A stretch of DNA of 34,845 bases from an uncultured Schlesneria sp. (GTDB taxonomy: Bacteria > Planctomycetota > Planctomycetia > Planctomycetales > Planctomycetaceae): assembly GCA_903871875.1 (NCBI GenBank), contig CAIQIR010000021.1:1-34845 (forward strand), read 5' to 3'. Positions 24,105 to 33,073 of the stretch are shown piece by piece (within the stretch, counting starts at the first letter, position 1; each line of letters opens with the position of its first letter). The translations under genes and the position numbers were made by a program. Below the pieces are notes generated by a model. The model worked only from the letters and a program-made list of their open reading frames with translations. It was not told the origin of the DNA and searched no databases.

Positions 24105-24917
24105 ATGACGTTATGGAGGATCGTGCTACTGCTGGTGATTTCATTCGCCACAACAGAACTGGCGTGGGCCGAGGAACCGGTGACGCCACCCGTAAGGTCG
24201 CCGGCTCCGACAATTGATATTCGTCAAATGTTCATTGATGGTGGTGCGATTGGATACATCATCGTCGTGCTGAGCCTGGTGATGCTGGCGTTGATCTTCG
24301 AGCACCTGATGACCATCCGTCGTCAGACGTTGATGCCGCCTGGCTTGCAGGAAGACATTCAAAAACTGATCGGTCAAGGACAGACCAAACTGGCGGAAGA
24401 ACGCTGTGTCGCGAGCCACAGTTTTCTGGGCTACTTACTGGCTGCGGGTCTCAGGGAAATCGAATTGGGCTATTCGGCCGTCGAGAAAGCGATGGAGGAT
24501 GCCGCCGCTCAGCAGGCAGCGCGGCTGATGCGCAAGATCGAATACTTGTCGATGATCAGTACGGTCGCCCCGATGCTGGGATTGATGGGAACCGTTTGGG
24601 GCATGATCCTCGCCTTTATGGAGTTCGAGCGCAAGGCCAACCCCCAGGTCAGTGAGTTGGCTCCCGGCATTTATAAGGCCCTGGTCACGACGCTGTTCGG
24701 ACTGATTGTGGCGATTCCCGCCATTGCCGCGTTTGGCTTCTTCCGCAATCGCATTGATGAACTGGTGGCGCAGACAGCGCTGACCGCCGAACAGGTCTTC
24801 GCAGACTTCAAACGAGCCCTGGCCATTCATCGACGCGACGAACGACGACAAGCGCACGCGAGCGAAACCAGCCACCTGCCGGTCGCGCCTGTCGTGCGGA
24901 GGGAGACGCGCGGATGA
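24105..24917 (+). CDS. exbB: MotA/TolQ/ExbB proton channel family protein
   Basis: Inner-membrane subunit of a proton-driven energy transducer. The protein has a cleavable signal peptide (TLWRIVLLLVISFATTELAWA), usual in planctomycete ExbB, then a first helix (GGAIGYIIVVLSLVMLALIF) and a long cytoplasmic loop. The conserved double-helix core follows: MISTVAPMLGLMGTVWGMIL and YKALVTTLFGLIVAIPAIAA. The start at 24105 has AAGGAGG ten bases upstream, although the frame is open to a TTG at 24057. It overlaps exbD by ATGA, so the two are co-translated. The partner TonB-like protein is not in the window. Confidence 0.92.
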   Translation: MTLWRIVLLLVISFATTELAWAEEPVTPPVRSPAPTIDIRQMFIDGGAIGYIIVVLSLVMLALIFEHLMTIRRQTLMPPGLQEDIQKLIGQGQTKLAEERCVASHSFLGYLLAAGLREIELGYSAVEKAMEDAAAQQAARLMRKIEYLSMISTVAPMLGLMGTVWGMILAFMEFERKANPQVSELAPGIYKALVTTLFGLIVAIPAIAAFGFFRNRIDELVAQTALTAEQVFADFKRALAIHRRDERRQAHASETSHLPVAPVVRRETRG

Positions 24918-25330
24918 AGATTCCGACGCGAACCCAGGATCGCGGCTTCGCTTTCAATATCACGCCGCTGATCGACGTCGTCTTTCTGTTGATTATCTTC
25001 TTTCTGGTCGCCAGCCATTTCATTCGCAACGAAAATGTCGAGCGAATCGAGTTGCCCATTGCTTCGCAAGGACACGACGATGACGAATTGTCCAGCCGCC
25101 TGGTCGTCACCGTCGTCCCGACCGGCGAATTAATGCTCGGAACAACGGTCATCACGCCCGATGAATTTGAGCAGCGCCTGCAAACGTTGATCGCCCAACA
25201 TGGCACAGAATCGACCGAGCTGCGCATCCGCGCCGATCGAACCGTCATCTATTCGCGGGTTGAACCACTGTTGCTGACCGCCGCACGTCATGGAGTCAGT
25301 CGGGTGCGATTCGCCGTCTTGAAACAATGA
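24914..25330 (+). CDS. exbD: ExbD/TolR family protein
   Basis: A 138-residue partner of ExbB with a short cytoplasmic N-terminus, one helix and a periplasmic domain. The proton-carrying Asp21 lies in FNITPLIDVVFLLIIFFLVA, the family signature. The periplasmic domain has the expected strand/helix pattern (LVVTVVPTGELMLG; LRIRADRTVIYSRVEPLLLTA). The start overlaps the exbB stop by four bases. It is followed by a convergent second exbD 56 bases away. Confidence 0.93.
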   Translation: MKIPTRTQDRGFAFNITPLIDVVFLLIIFFLVASHFIRNENVERIELPIASQGHDDDELSSRLVVTVVPTGELMLGTTVITPDEFEQRLQTLIAQHGTESTELRIRADRTVIYSRVEPLLLTAARHGVSRVRFAVLKQ

Positions 25331-25369
25331 CGACGGAGACTTCGACCATCTGGAAAGTCCGGGGCCAGG

Positions 25370-25400
25370 CCGCTCAAGAGCGGTTCTCAGCTTTTCTTAC
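25370..25400 (+). terminator. weak hairpin between convergent exbD genes
   Basis: A 5-bp stem (25370-25374 with 25379-25383) and CAAG loop are followed by a T-rich tract reaching 25397, inside the 3' end of the facing gene. It is a possible terminator for the exbBD transcript. Confidence 0.25.
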
Positions 25401-25848
25401 CCAAGAGATTTGCGGAAGCGGCGAAATTGATCGAACGAAAACGGGCTGCCCGGCACGCGTCATAGACATGAATCACGTCTCCCAGCGGAACTTCACCTTC
25501 GATCTCCAAATTCACTGGAATCTCAGTCGTGGCCGACGCTAAGACTTTCAACGTCGCGTCCAACTGCGTCAGATCATGGAATTCACGGCCTTCCAGAAAG
25601 GCGGTCGTTTCGTCGGCAACCCGTTTCAGACGAATCCAGACTTCGCCGAGTGGCTTTTCGCGTTCCTTGGCCGTCGGCGAACCCACGTCTCCGACATGAA
25701 AATCGGTACGCAACAACAACTCTTTCATGTGTCCCGTCGAGGCGCAGATGAAAAAGATCAGCAGCTGAAAAACGACGTCAATCAAAGGCGTCATCGCCGT
25801 TTGCATATCAGCCTGCGAAGCGCGTTGACGCGAGGTCGGAATCCGCAT
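25387..25848 (-). CDS. second ExbD/TolR family protein
   Basis: A 153-residue ExbD-like protein on the opposite strand to exbBD. It starts MRIPTSRQRASQADMQTAMT and continues PLIDVVFQLLIFFICAS, with the conserved Asp24 in the helix. The periplasmic part ends with the typical VIHVYDACRAARFRSINFA. The start at 25848 is chosen because MRIP is the usual N-terminus. The frame stays open to a GTG at 25941 and includes another ATG at 25893, and none of these has a clear Shine-Dalgarno. It has no ExbB beside it, so it may share the ExbB encoded by the facing operon. Confidence 0.88.
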   Translation of the reverse strand: MRIPTSRQRASQADMQTAMTPLIDVVFQLLIFFICASTGHMKELLLRTDFHVGDVGSPTAKEREKPLGEVWIRLKRVADETTAFLEGREFHDLTQLDATLKVLASATTEIPVNLEIEGEVPLGDVIHVYDACRAARFRSINFAASANLLGKKS

Positions 25849-26026
25849 ATCCGCCGCTTTGAAATTCGGAAGGGTGGGGTTTAGACAATTCATACCGTAG
25901 CGGATTTGTGATGGCGTCGACAGAGGAACTTGGCGAATCACGACCGAGAAACAGGTCCGACCGATTGTCGTTCCGAGTCCAGATTGCCAACATGTCGGTA
26001 GCAGTCATTCCGGTTCGCTGGTCCTG

Positions 26027-27811
26027 GTGGAAATTGTTGTGCTTGAATTGGTGGCTCAGGGGTTAGATTCGAAAGATCGCTGGCGGCGGCCGATATCGCC
26101 CGGCCAGCGTTACCTGCTGGGTCGCGATACGGAAGTCCCGTTGTCCGTTCCCTGGGATCGACAGATTTCACGTCACCATGTGCAGATCGACGTGCATCTG
26201 GACCATCTGCAATTGACTCGGCTGGAAGCAGCTCGCAATCCCTTATTTTTCGCCGGGGAATCGGTCGGCACCTGTCGCGTGGAAATCGGACAGCACTTCG
26301 TCGTCGGTGCGACAACGTTTCACGTTGCCCCGTTCGAGACCGACACGGGGAACGCGTCGGTCCCGTTTGAGGAGGTCGCGTTCAAACCTCAAGAACTACG
26401 CAAGATCCGCTATCAAGATCCCGAAAACCGCATTGAGGTGTTGACTCATCTACCGGAAGTCATTTCCGGCGCGAGAAACGACAGTGAACTTTACTATCGT
26501 CTGGTGAACTTGCTGCTGAAGGGTGTCGTTCACGCGGAAGCGGTCGCCATCGTCACTGCCGCGGGGACCGACGAAATCACGATGCTGCATTGGGATCGCC
26601 GACATGAAACGGCGGGACCGTTTCATCCCAGTCGTCGGCTGGTCACCGAAGCCCTCGAACGTCGCCAGTCGAGCGTACTGCATATCTGGGAAAAAGATTC
26701 GCCGCAACCGCACGATAAAACGCTAATGCAGGAATTTGACTGGGCCTATTGCACACCGGTTCCCGGCCTGGTTCTGGAACCGGCCGGACTGTATGTCGCC
26801 GGCCGGATGGGCAAAACGTTCGTTCCAGGAACCACACTCTCGGACGCCCTGCAGTTGGAAGCGGACGTCAAATTCACCGAACTGGTGGCCGAGATCATCG
26901 GCGCAGTCATCCGGGCCAAACGCCTTGAACGGCAGAAAGCCGGCTTAAGGCAATTCTTCGCGCCCCCTATTCTCGCCGCGCTGGGCGACGAACTCGACAC
27001 GACCTTGCTGGAACCCAGCGAATGCGACGTCACGGTGATGTTCTGCGATTTACGCGGATTCAGTCAGCGAGCCGAAACCGAGGCCGGTGATCTGATCGGT
27101 TTGCTGGAACGAGTCAGCCGGGCGCTGGGCGTGATGACACAGCATATTCTGGACAATGGGGGCGTGACGGGTGACTTTCAGGGTGATGCCACTCTGGGCT
27201 TTTGGGGCTGGCCCTTTCCCTCCCCTGACGCCGCCGTGTATGCCTGCCGCGCCGCTCTGGGAATTCGCGCGGCCTTCGCCAAAGCGGCCGCCACAAAAAA
27301 TCACCCTCTGGCCGATTTTGCCATGGGAATCGGCATCGCCCATGGTCGAGCAGTCGCGGGAAAGATCGGCACGGCAGAACAGGTCAAAGTCACAGTGTTC
27401 GGTCCAGTCGTAAATCTAGCCAGTCGGCTCGAATCGATGACCAAACAACTGCGAGTGCCCATTTTGCTGGACGAAGCGACGGCCAACATTGTCCGACTGC
27501 GGTTGCCGGAAACAGAAGGACGCCTCCGGCGATTGGCCCGGCTGCTGCCGTATGGCATGGAAACGCCGGTCGTGGTCAGCGAATTGCTTCCGCCCGCCAC
27601 CGACTTCCCGGAATTGACCGACGCCCATATCGAAAGCTACGAACACGGAGTCGAACATTTCGTCGCCGGTGAATGGGACGACGCTTATCGCTGCCTGCAC
27701 GCGATGCCACCCAGCGATCGGGCGCAAGACTTCCTGATGCAACAGATTGTTTCGCACAATCGAACCGCTCCTCCCAATTGGGATGGAATTGTTCGCTTGC
27801 CCAGCAAGTAA
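26027..27811 (+). CDS. FHA and GAF-like class III adenylate/guanylate cyclase
   Basis: About 594 residues. An FHA domain (about 15-105) has YLLGRDTEV and QISRHHVQI, the phosphothreonine-binding signature. A GAF-like region (about 135-290) follows, then a helical linker (AVIRAKRLERQKAGLRQFFA) and a class III cyclase domain (about 335-520). Metal-binding Asp341 (VMFCDLRGFS) and Asp387 (QGDATLG) are present, as are transition-state Asn463 and Arg467 (VNLASRLE). The two purine-selecting residues are not canonical: Asp383 is where Lys is expected and Pro460 where Asp is expected. No membrane segment is seen. The start is uncertain: GTG at 26027 has no good Shine-Dalgarno. It converges with the zinc-ribbon gene across 13 bases. 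Confidence 0.88.
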   Translation: MEIVVLELVAQGLDSKDRWRRPISPGQRYLLGRDTEVPLSVPWDRQISRHHVQIDVHLDHLQLTRLEAARNPLFFAGESVGTCRVEIGQHFVVGATTFHVAPFETDTGNASVPFEEVAFKPQELRKIRYQDPENRIEVLTHLPEVISGARNDSELYYRLVNLLLKGVVHAEAVAIVTAAGTDEITMLHWDRRHETAGPFHPSRRLVTEALERRQSSVLHIWEKDSPQPHDKTLMQEFDWAYCTPVPGLVLEPAGLYVAGRMGKTFVPGTTLSDALQLEADVKFTELVAEIIGAVIRAKRLERQKAGLRQFFAPPILAALGDELDTTLLEPSECDVTVMFCDLRGFSQRAETEAGDLIGLLERVSRALGVMTQHILDNGGVTGDFQGDATLGFWGWPFPSPDAAVYACRAALGIRAAFAKAAATKNHPLADFAMGIGIAHGRAVAGKIGTAEQVKVTVFGPVVNLASRLESMTKQLRVPILLDEATANIVRLRLPETEGRLRRLARLLPYGMETPVVVSELLPPATDFPELTDAHIESYEHGVEHFVAGEWDDAYRCLHAMPPSDRAQDFLMQQIVSHNRTAPPNWDGIVRLPSK

Positions 27812-27824
27812 TCAGGCCCCGCGT

Positions 27825-28907
27825 TTAGAACGCATAGTCCCACATATCGCCAGTCCCCTTAATTCGGAGCGGCGAAAACCGATATTGGACGCGACCGAGC
27901 AATTCTTCCGGCTGATCGAAATATTCCGACAGCAACCGATCGAGTCCCGGATCACTGACCGCTGCGTCGCGCGGCTGGAAATGGGACAGCACCAACAAGC
28001 GATAGGAACCGGCTTCGATGGGAACTCGATAACTGCCCGTGGCATCGACGGTGGCGGCTGCACCACCCGCCGCTTTCAAAGCGGCATTGGCGACCAGTTG
28101 ATCGGCGGGACTATCGGCCGGTCGAAATCCGACGACCGGCAATTTGACCTCGCCCGACCGCTGCTGCGGAAAGATCAGAATTCGAGCTCCCCGATCAGGC
28201 TGACTTTCACCATCTTTCGTTTTGTAACTGATGCGTCCGGTCAACTCGTTGTCGACCACCGGGGGTGGCTGCTGTTCCTGTCTAACGACATCCACTCGAC
28301 CGCGACCTTCCAACAGACGAACAAATCGTTCCGTCAACATCCCGGCGAGAAACGTCACCAGGATGACCAGCGCAACGATCCCAGCCGAAAACGGCTGCGT
28401 TCGTTGGGAATAGGAAAATCGTGTCGCTTCTGGCTGAGACTTGAAAGCCCCCACTGGTGCGGTTCCTTCGGACAGAGCCGCCAATTCAGCAAACAATCCT
28501 CGTTCGTTAGCGGCGCCATTTTCGGAAGTCGTCGTCAGCACGGCGTTCATCGACGGTTGCACCATCACGGGCGTCGGAGGCAGCGGAACTTCGATCGGAA
28601 TCGGCTCAAGCAGTGGTTGGGGAATCTGATTGTCGGAATCGGAGTCATCCGGCTTGTTGCGAGACTCTTTCAATGACACATACTGCTGAACCGGCGCATC
28701 AACGAGTTGAGCCAATTCTTCGAGTGCTCGCGTCAGATGATCGTCCTCCAGATTCAGTTCGGGATCGGACATCGGCTGAACGGTCCCGTCGAGCAGCGGC
28801 ACGCGGATCGACCGACCGCAGGTTGGACAATCGACAACGCCACCCGCCTGAGCTCGTGAGATGCCCAGAAACTGTCGACAGTAACTGCACCGAAATTTAA
28901 TAGGCAC
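27825..28907 (-). CDS. zinc-ribbon single-pass membrane protein of unknown function
   Basis: A 360-residue protein. The N-terminus is a zinc ribbon with CSYC and CPTC (Cys7, 10, 27, 30), followed by an acidic, Pro-rich linker of about 130 residues. One membrane helix (GIVALVILVTFLAGMLTERF, about 170-190) separates it from a C-terminal domain (about 215-360). That domain has strand motifs (LTGRISYKTKDGES; GSYRVPIEAGSYRLLVLSHF) like a carboxypeptidase-regulatory or Ig-like fold. The layout suggests a cytoplasmic ribbon sensing or binding a partner and an exported sensory or structural domain. The start is GTG 28907, fixed by the ribbon. No known family is recognised. Confidence 0.75.
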   Translation of the reverse strand: MPIKFRCSYCRQFLGISRAQAGGVVDCPTCGRSIRVPLLDGTVQPMSDPELNLEDDHLTRALEELAQLVDAPVQQYVSLKESRNKPDDSDSDNQIPQPLLEPIPIEVPLPPTPVMVQPSMNAVLTTTSENGAANERGLFAELAALSEGTAPVGAFKSQPEATRFSYSQRTQPFSAGIVALVILVTFLAGMLTERFVRLLEGRGRVDVVRQEQQPPPVVDNELTGRISYKTKDGESQPDRGARILIFPQQRSGEVKLPVVGFRPADSPADQLVANAALKAAGGAAATVDATGSYRVPIEAGSYRLLVLSHFQPRDAAVSDPGLDRLLSEYFDQPEELLGRVQYRFSPLRIKGTGDMWDYAF

Positions 28908-29239
28908 GAAATACCGCTTCTCTTAATACTTTTTATGCGCAGCCACGGATGGGGCCTTATTTGAAAACTGTTCTCGCGTCAGGCCGGTTTGGTTCCATGA
29001 ACGAGTTTGACGATCGCTTCCCACTGAAAACGCAACAGGTGACCTGGTGTGGTTGGGCAGGGGAACTGCAATTCACGTTACCCCGTTGTCGGCCGTCGTT
29101 CAATTGGCGGACAAGGGACCAACAGATCCCTCGGTGCCTAACCAGTCACGGAGATCTCGTGGACATCGCGTGAGCATCCGGCGGGACCGGGATATATTCA
29201 GTCACGGCAGATCCTCATTTTCAATCGAAAGGCGAACTC
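28908..29239. other. intergenic region, 332 bp
   Basis: This is a divergent gap between the zinc-ribbon gene and the SDR gene. It contains the AAAGGCG Shine-Dalgarno of the SDR gene just before 29240. Otherwise I see nothing in it: no clear promoter, hairpin or protein remnant. Confidence 0.45.
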
Positions 29240-30004
29240 ATGCACGGCTTCACCAATAAGGTGGCCCTCATCACGGGTGGCAGTCGCGGTCTAGGCCGCA
29301 ACACGGCAATCACGCTGGCTCGCAACGGTGCTGATCTCATCCTCACCTACCGCACACAGCAACAGGAAGGTGAAACGGTTGTCGCGGATATCCAAAGCCT
29401 GGGACGAAAGGCCGTGTTGTTGCCCCTGGATGTCGGCGACGTAAGTCAGTTCACGCGGTTCCACGACGATGTGGCCCAATCGCTGCAATCGACCTGGCAA
29501 CGCGACAACTTTGATTTTTTGATCAACAACGCCGGCATCGATCGGATGTCGCCTTTTGCCGAAACGACCGAAGAAGCGTTCGACAGCCTGGTCAATGTTC
29601 ATTTGAAGGGTGTCTACTTCCTGACACAAAAACTGCTGCCGTTGATCGCCGACGGCGGGAGAATCGTGAATACCTCCAGCGGTCTGGCTCGTTTTGCCAT
29701 TCCGGGTTACTCGGCTTACGGGGCCATGAAGGGCGCCATTGAGGTGCTGACTCGTTACCTGGCAAAAGAACTGGGGCCACGCCGCATTACTGCGAACACG
29801 GTCGCGCCCGGGGCGATTGAAACCGATTTCACCCGCAGCGCGTTTGATCACCCGGGCGTCAAAGACTTCCTGGCATCGCAAACAGCACTGGGCCGCGTCG
29901 GAGTGCCGGACGATATCAGCGGTGTCATCGCGTTCCTCTGTTCGGAAGAAGGACGCTGGGTGAACGCGCAACGCCTGGAAGCATCCGGGGGAATGTTCGT
30001 TTAA
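29240..30004 (+). CDS. short-chain dehydrogenase/reductase (SDR)
   Basis: A classical SDR of 254 residues. The cofactor loop TGGSRGLGR spans 12-20. The NNAG motif is at 96-99. Catalytic Ser is at 146 or 147 in VNTSSGLA, with Tyr160 and Lys164 in YGAMK. The downstream NTVAPGAIETDF matches the usual PG motif, and the end RWVNAQRLEASGGMFV matches FabG-like SDRs, where GQ is more common than AQ. Arg16 suggests NADPH preference. The substrate is unknown and no fatty-acid genes adjoin it, so a secondary-metabolism or general carbonyl reductase role is equally possible. AAAGGCG precedes the ATG. Confidence 0.92.
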   Translation: MHGFTNKVALITGGSRGLGRNTAITLARNGADLILTYRTQQQEGETVVADIQSLGRKAVLLPLDVGDVSQFTRFHDDVAQSLQSTWQRDNFDFLINNAGIDRMSPFAETTEEAFDSLVNVHLKGVYFLTQKLLPLIADGGRIVNTSSGLARFAIPGYSAYGAMKGAIEVLTRYLAKELGPRRITANTVAPGAIETDFTRSAFDHPGVKDFLASQTALGRVGVPDDISGVIAFLCSEEGRWVNAQRLEASGGMFV

Positions 30005-30131
30005 GGCTCACCACGGCGGATCGAGATGAAGATCGTACTTGTCCGACAAGGATGTTGCGACGCCGTCGCCGCTCGATATAGTACGGGGTTGGCGGTTCCG
30101 TATTGGCTCTTCGGCGCCGGAGAGAATGCTC

Positions 30132-31568
30132 ATGATCACGCTGCTGGGATCTGCTCGCCGTGGATGCTGTGGGCCCACGCGTCGCGAAACGCTGCAGGCC
30201 GGGGCCTTCTGTCTGCTGAACAGCATGTTCGGTGGACCTGGACTTCCCGCGGCAGAGATCGCGGCTAGCCCCAGACGGCCCGCGCGAGCTAAAAGCGTCG
30301 TCCTGTTATATCTGCAGGGCGGCGCACCGACCCAGGACATGTTCGATCTGAAACCTCACGCTCCCGGCGGTGTCGGTGGCGAATTCAAACCGATCGCCAC
30401 GACGGCATCTGGTGTCAACATCGGCGAGTTACTGCCACTCACGGCCCGCTGGATGCACAAGTCGGCCATTGTGCGCAGTGTCTATCACAACGGCGGCTGT
30501 CACAAAAATCTACCGATGTATACCGGGTACGATACGAACCTCGCTGACGAAGAGTTCCGCGACAGCGATCCGCCGAGCATGGGTTCCGTATGTGCCTACG
30601 TCGAACGCGACCAGCCGCGCGACCTGCCGACTTATGCGTATCTGCCATGTCCCTTGGGCTGGGGTGAAGTCCGTAAAAAGGCCGGACCGCATGGCGGTTT
30701 TCTGGGCCGGCGTTACGACGCATTTTCCACCGAATGCACGGCCTATGTTGATCACCCGCCCGACGAGATGTGGGCACCGCAGGTCGTCCGCGGTGAGCCG
30801 CGCGTCACCGACACCGAATTGCTGGAAGGCATCACACTGGACCGACTGCTGGGCCGAAAGCGATTGGTAGAACAGCTTGACGATCAAGTTCGATCGCTCG
30901 AGGCACAGGGCGGCAGTGGAAATTTTTCGAGCCAGCAGCGTTTGGCTTTTGACATGCTGACGTCGCTGAAGATTCGCGAAGCCTTTGATCTGAGCTGCGA
31001 GGATCCGCGCATTCGCGATCGGTACGGTCGCTCGCTGTTTGGTTCGACCACACTACTGGCAAGGCGGCTGGTTGAACGAGGCGTGAAATTCGTCAACGTC
31101 AGTTGGGACAACCATTCGAAACGGTTCGAAGTCAGCAAGGCCGCTTGGGACACGCATGAACGCAACTTTCCGATGCTACGCGAGACGTTGCTGCCGAATT
31201 TCGATCAGACCTATTCCGCCTTCATCGAAGATCTCGACGCGCGTGGTCTACTTGACGAGACCTTGGTCGTGACGATGGGAGAAATGGGACGCACGCCGAA
31301 AATCAACGCCAAAGGCGGTCGTGATCATTGGACGGAATGTTATTCCGTCCTCTTGGCCGGCGCGGGAATTCAAGGTGGGTCGGTATATGGGGCATCGGAC
31401 GATCAAGCCGCGTTCATCAAAGATCGACCGGTCCATATTCGTGACATCTGTGCGACCATTTATCACCTGCTGGGAATCGATCCTGATATGCCTGTCTACG
31501 ATCGAGGCGGCCGCCCTGTCCCCGTGGCCCACGGCGGACAGCCACTTTCTGAAATTCTGACGAGCTGA
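30132..31568 (+). CDS. DUF1501 family exported protein (sulfatase-like)
   Basis: A 478-residue member of DUF1501, abundant in planctomycetes and related in fold to the alkaline phosphatase/sulfatase superfamily. The N-terminus has a Tat-like signal (GPTRRETLQAGAFCLLNSMF). The mature part opens with SVVLLYLQGGAPTQDMFDLK, the typical start of the domain. Later motifs include VNVSWDNHS, WDTHERNF, LVVTMGEMGRTPKIN, GGRDHWTECYSVLLAG, and the ending DICATIYHLLGIDPDMPVYD. In planctomycetes these genes usually accompany a DUF1549/DUF1553 cytochrome-like partner; none is seen here. The start at 30132 has GGAG nine bases upstream; another ATG at 30126 is too close to it. Confidence 0.93.
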   Translation: MITLLGSARRGCCGPTRRETLQAGAFCLLNSMFGGPGLPAAEIAASPRRPARAKSVVLLYLQGGAPTQDMFDLKPHAPGGVGGEFKPIATTASGVNIGELLPLTARWMHKSAIVRSVYHNGGCHKNLPMYTGYDTNLADEEFRDSDPPSMGSVCAYVERDQPRDLPTYAYLPCPLGWGEVRKKAGPHGGFLGRRYDAFSTECTAYVDHPPDEMWAPQVVRGEPRVTDTELLEGITLDRLLGRKRLVEQLDDQVRSLEAQGGSGNFSSQQRLAFDMLTSLKIREAFDLSCEDPRIRDRYGRSLFGSTTLLARRLVERGVKFVNVSWDNHSKRFEVSKAAWDTHERNFPMLRETLLPNFDQTYSAFIEDLDARGLLDETLVVTMGEMGRTPKINAKGGRDHWTECYSVLLAGAGIQGGSVYGASDDQAAFIKDRPVHIRDICATIYHLLGIDPDMPVYDRGGRPVPVAHGGQPLSEILTS

Positions 31569-31982
31569 ATCGCTGTTCGATCTGGCGAGCAACAAATCAT
31601 CTCCAGCGAAAGCGATCGGACGTCACAAACGCGATCGAATTCGCTGAAACGCTCGCAACCTCGCGAGATTAGCGATTTGACGCTGAATTTTACGTCATAA
31701 ATGACGACCTCGTTCGTGTTGGCGGGGATATCTCACATTTCCACACTTCCATGAAATGGATAGAAATCACCTGCTTGGTGGTCCTTTCCATTCTTTCAGC
31801 GTTATCGATCCTCACGTCGACAAGTAAATGACGATATTTGACGGTAGGAAACGTGGCGTAGCGATCTGTCGGCTGATGCCTACGAACGCCGTCGAATGCA
31901 CTTTGACCCGACGTGACCGACAACTGTCCCGGTCGCCTCGGGAAGCCGGATTCCTCTGGTGATCGACAAGGGAGTGCATATT
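31569..31982. other. intergenic region, 414 bp
   Basis: This lies between the DUF1501 gene and the Gly-rich gene. It holds a near-palindrome CGTCATAAATGACG (31693-31706), an imperfect hairpin (31755-31792) and the GGGAG Shine-Dalgarno (31970-31974) for a GTG start at 31983. No protein remnant or RNA gene was recognised. The promoter of the Gly-rich/BBP7 pair must lie here. Confidence 0.5.
31755..31792. repeat. imperfect hairpin upstream of the Gly-rich gene
   Basis: The loop-proximal stem pairs 31768-31771 with 31777-31780 around a 5-nt loop. The distal stem pairs 31755-31760 with 31787-31792, and there is partial pairing between them. It may be a terminator remnant of the DUF1501 transcript, or a leader structure of the downstream pair. 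Confidence 0.35.
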
Positions 31983-32993
31983 GTGCTGAAGCAGATCGGC
32001 TTCATCCCCGCGGTAATGGTTTCTGCGGCCCTGCTCGGCCTTCCCACCTTCGCGCTCGCGCGAGGAGGGGGCGGAGGTGGTAGTGGACATGGCGGGGGTG
32101 GCGGAGGCCGGGGATTTCACGGAGGACCGGGGAGCGGACGTGGCATCAGTCCGGGCTATCACGGCTACACCGGTGGCTATCATGGATACAACCGGGGATC
32201 TGTCGGGTACCGAGGATATCCCGGTTACCGCGGCTGGGGTTATCCCGGCTACTACTATGGTTGGGGCTATCCGTATTACGGTTATGGCTTGGGACTGGGC
32301 CTGGGATTGGGTCTCGGTTACGGCCTGTCTTCGGGGTACGGCTATAGCAGTTACTACGGATCCGGGTATCCCATGTACGCCTCCAGCGCGAACACCAGCA
32401 CTGTTCCCAGTTCGGTTTTGACCGCTTCTGCCACGACGACCTCAGATCCGGCGGCGGCCAAATCGCAAGAATTTTCCGATCGTGGCGACACCCTCTTCAG
32501 GACGAGCAATTACGAAGGGGCGACTTATGCCTGGCGGCACGCCGTCGTCGACGATCCTCAAAATCCGCTGCTAGTATTGAAGCTGGCCCAGGCGCTCTTC
32601 GCGATGGGCAAATACGAAGAAGCTGCCGGAGCAACCCAAGCAGCCATGCGTCAGCTTCCCAAAGAACAATGGAGTGCGATTGTTAGTCGTTATCAGGAAC
32701 TTTACGGCAAACCCCAGGACTACACTCAGCAGTTGAAAGCCTTGGAAAAAGCAATCAACAAGAAGCCGGACGACCCGGCCCTGCACTTCCTGGCGGGATA
32801 TCATTATGGCTACCTGAGTTTCTACAAACAGTCGATTGAGCAGCTGGAAAAAGCGATCCAGGGGGAACCTCGCGACGAGATCGCCAAGCAACTGCGGGAG
32901 GAAATGAAACGTCAACTTGCGGCGCGGGAGATTCCTCCTGCGACATTACCACCCGCGCCCGCCCCTGAAACCTATTGGACCACCCCTAAATGA
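31983..32993 (+). CDS. exported Gly/Tyr-rich TPR protein
   Basis: A 336-residue exported protein. The GTG start at 31983 has GGGAG eight bases upstream and begins a clean signal peptide (LKQIGFIPAVMVSAALLGLP, ending FALA-R). Residues about 27-130 are a low-complexity Gly/His then Gly/Tyr region with GYHGY, GYRGY and GYPGY repeats and a (GL)n run, resembling structural or surface-coating proteins. From about 155 to 300 come TPR-like helix pairs: ALFAMGKYEEAAGATQAAM, ALEKAINKKPDDPALHFLAG and QSIEQLEKAIQGEPRDE. The tail is Pro-rich. It sits directly before the BBP7 barrel, which suggests a joint cell-envelope role. The exact function is unknown. Confidence 0.85.
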   Translation: MLKQIGFIPAVMVSAALLGLPTFALARGGGGGGSGHGGGGGGRGFHGGPGSGRGISPGYHGYTGGYHGYNRGSVGYRGYPGYRGWGYPGYYYGWGYPYYGYGLGLGLGLGLGYGLSSGYGYSSYYGSGYPMYASSANTSTVPSSVLTASATTTSDPAAAKSQEFSDRGDTLFRTSNYEGATYAWRHAVVDDPQNPLLVLKLAQALFAMGKYEEAAGATQAAMRQLPKEQWSAIVSRYQELYGKPQDYTQQLKALEKAINKKPDDPALHFLAGYHYGYLSFYKQSIEQLEKAIQGEPRDEIAKQLREEMKRQLAAREIPPATLPPAPAPETYWTTPK

Positions 32994-33073
32994 GGCGATT
33001 GATTCCACGCAGTCTGCGCACCGATGCTCGGCGGCGCCGCCTGTACGGCCTGGAATGGGAGCGAGGGGATGCC

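Noticed and set aside
31677-31703. Possible sigma-70 promoter with a TTGACG -35
   Set aside because: No -10-like hexamer occurs at acceptable spacing; the nearest candidates are 13-15 bases away and poor.
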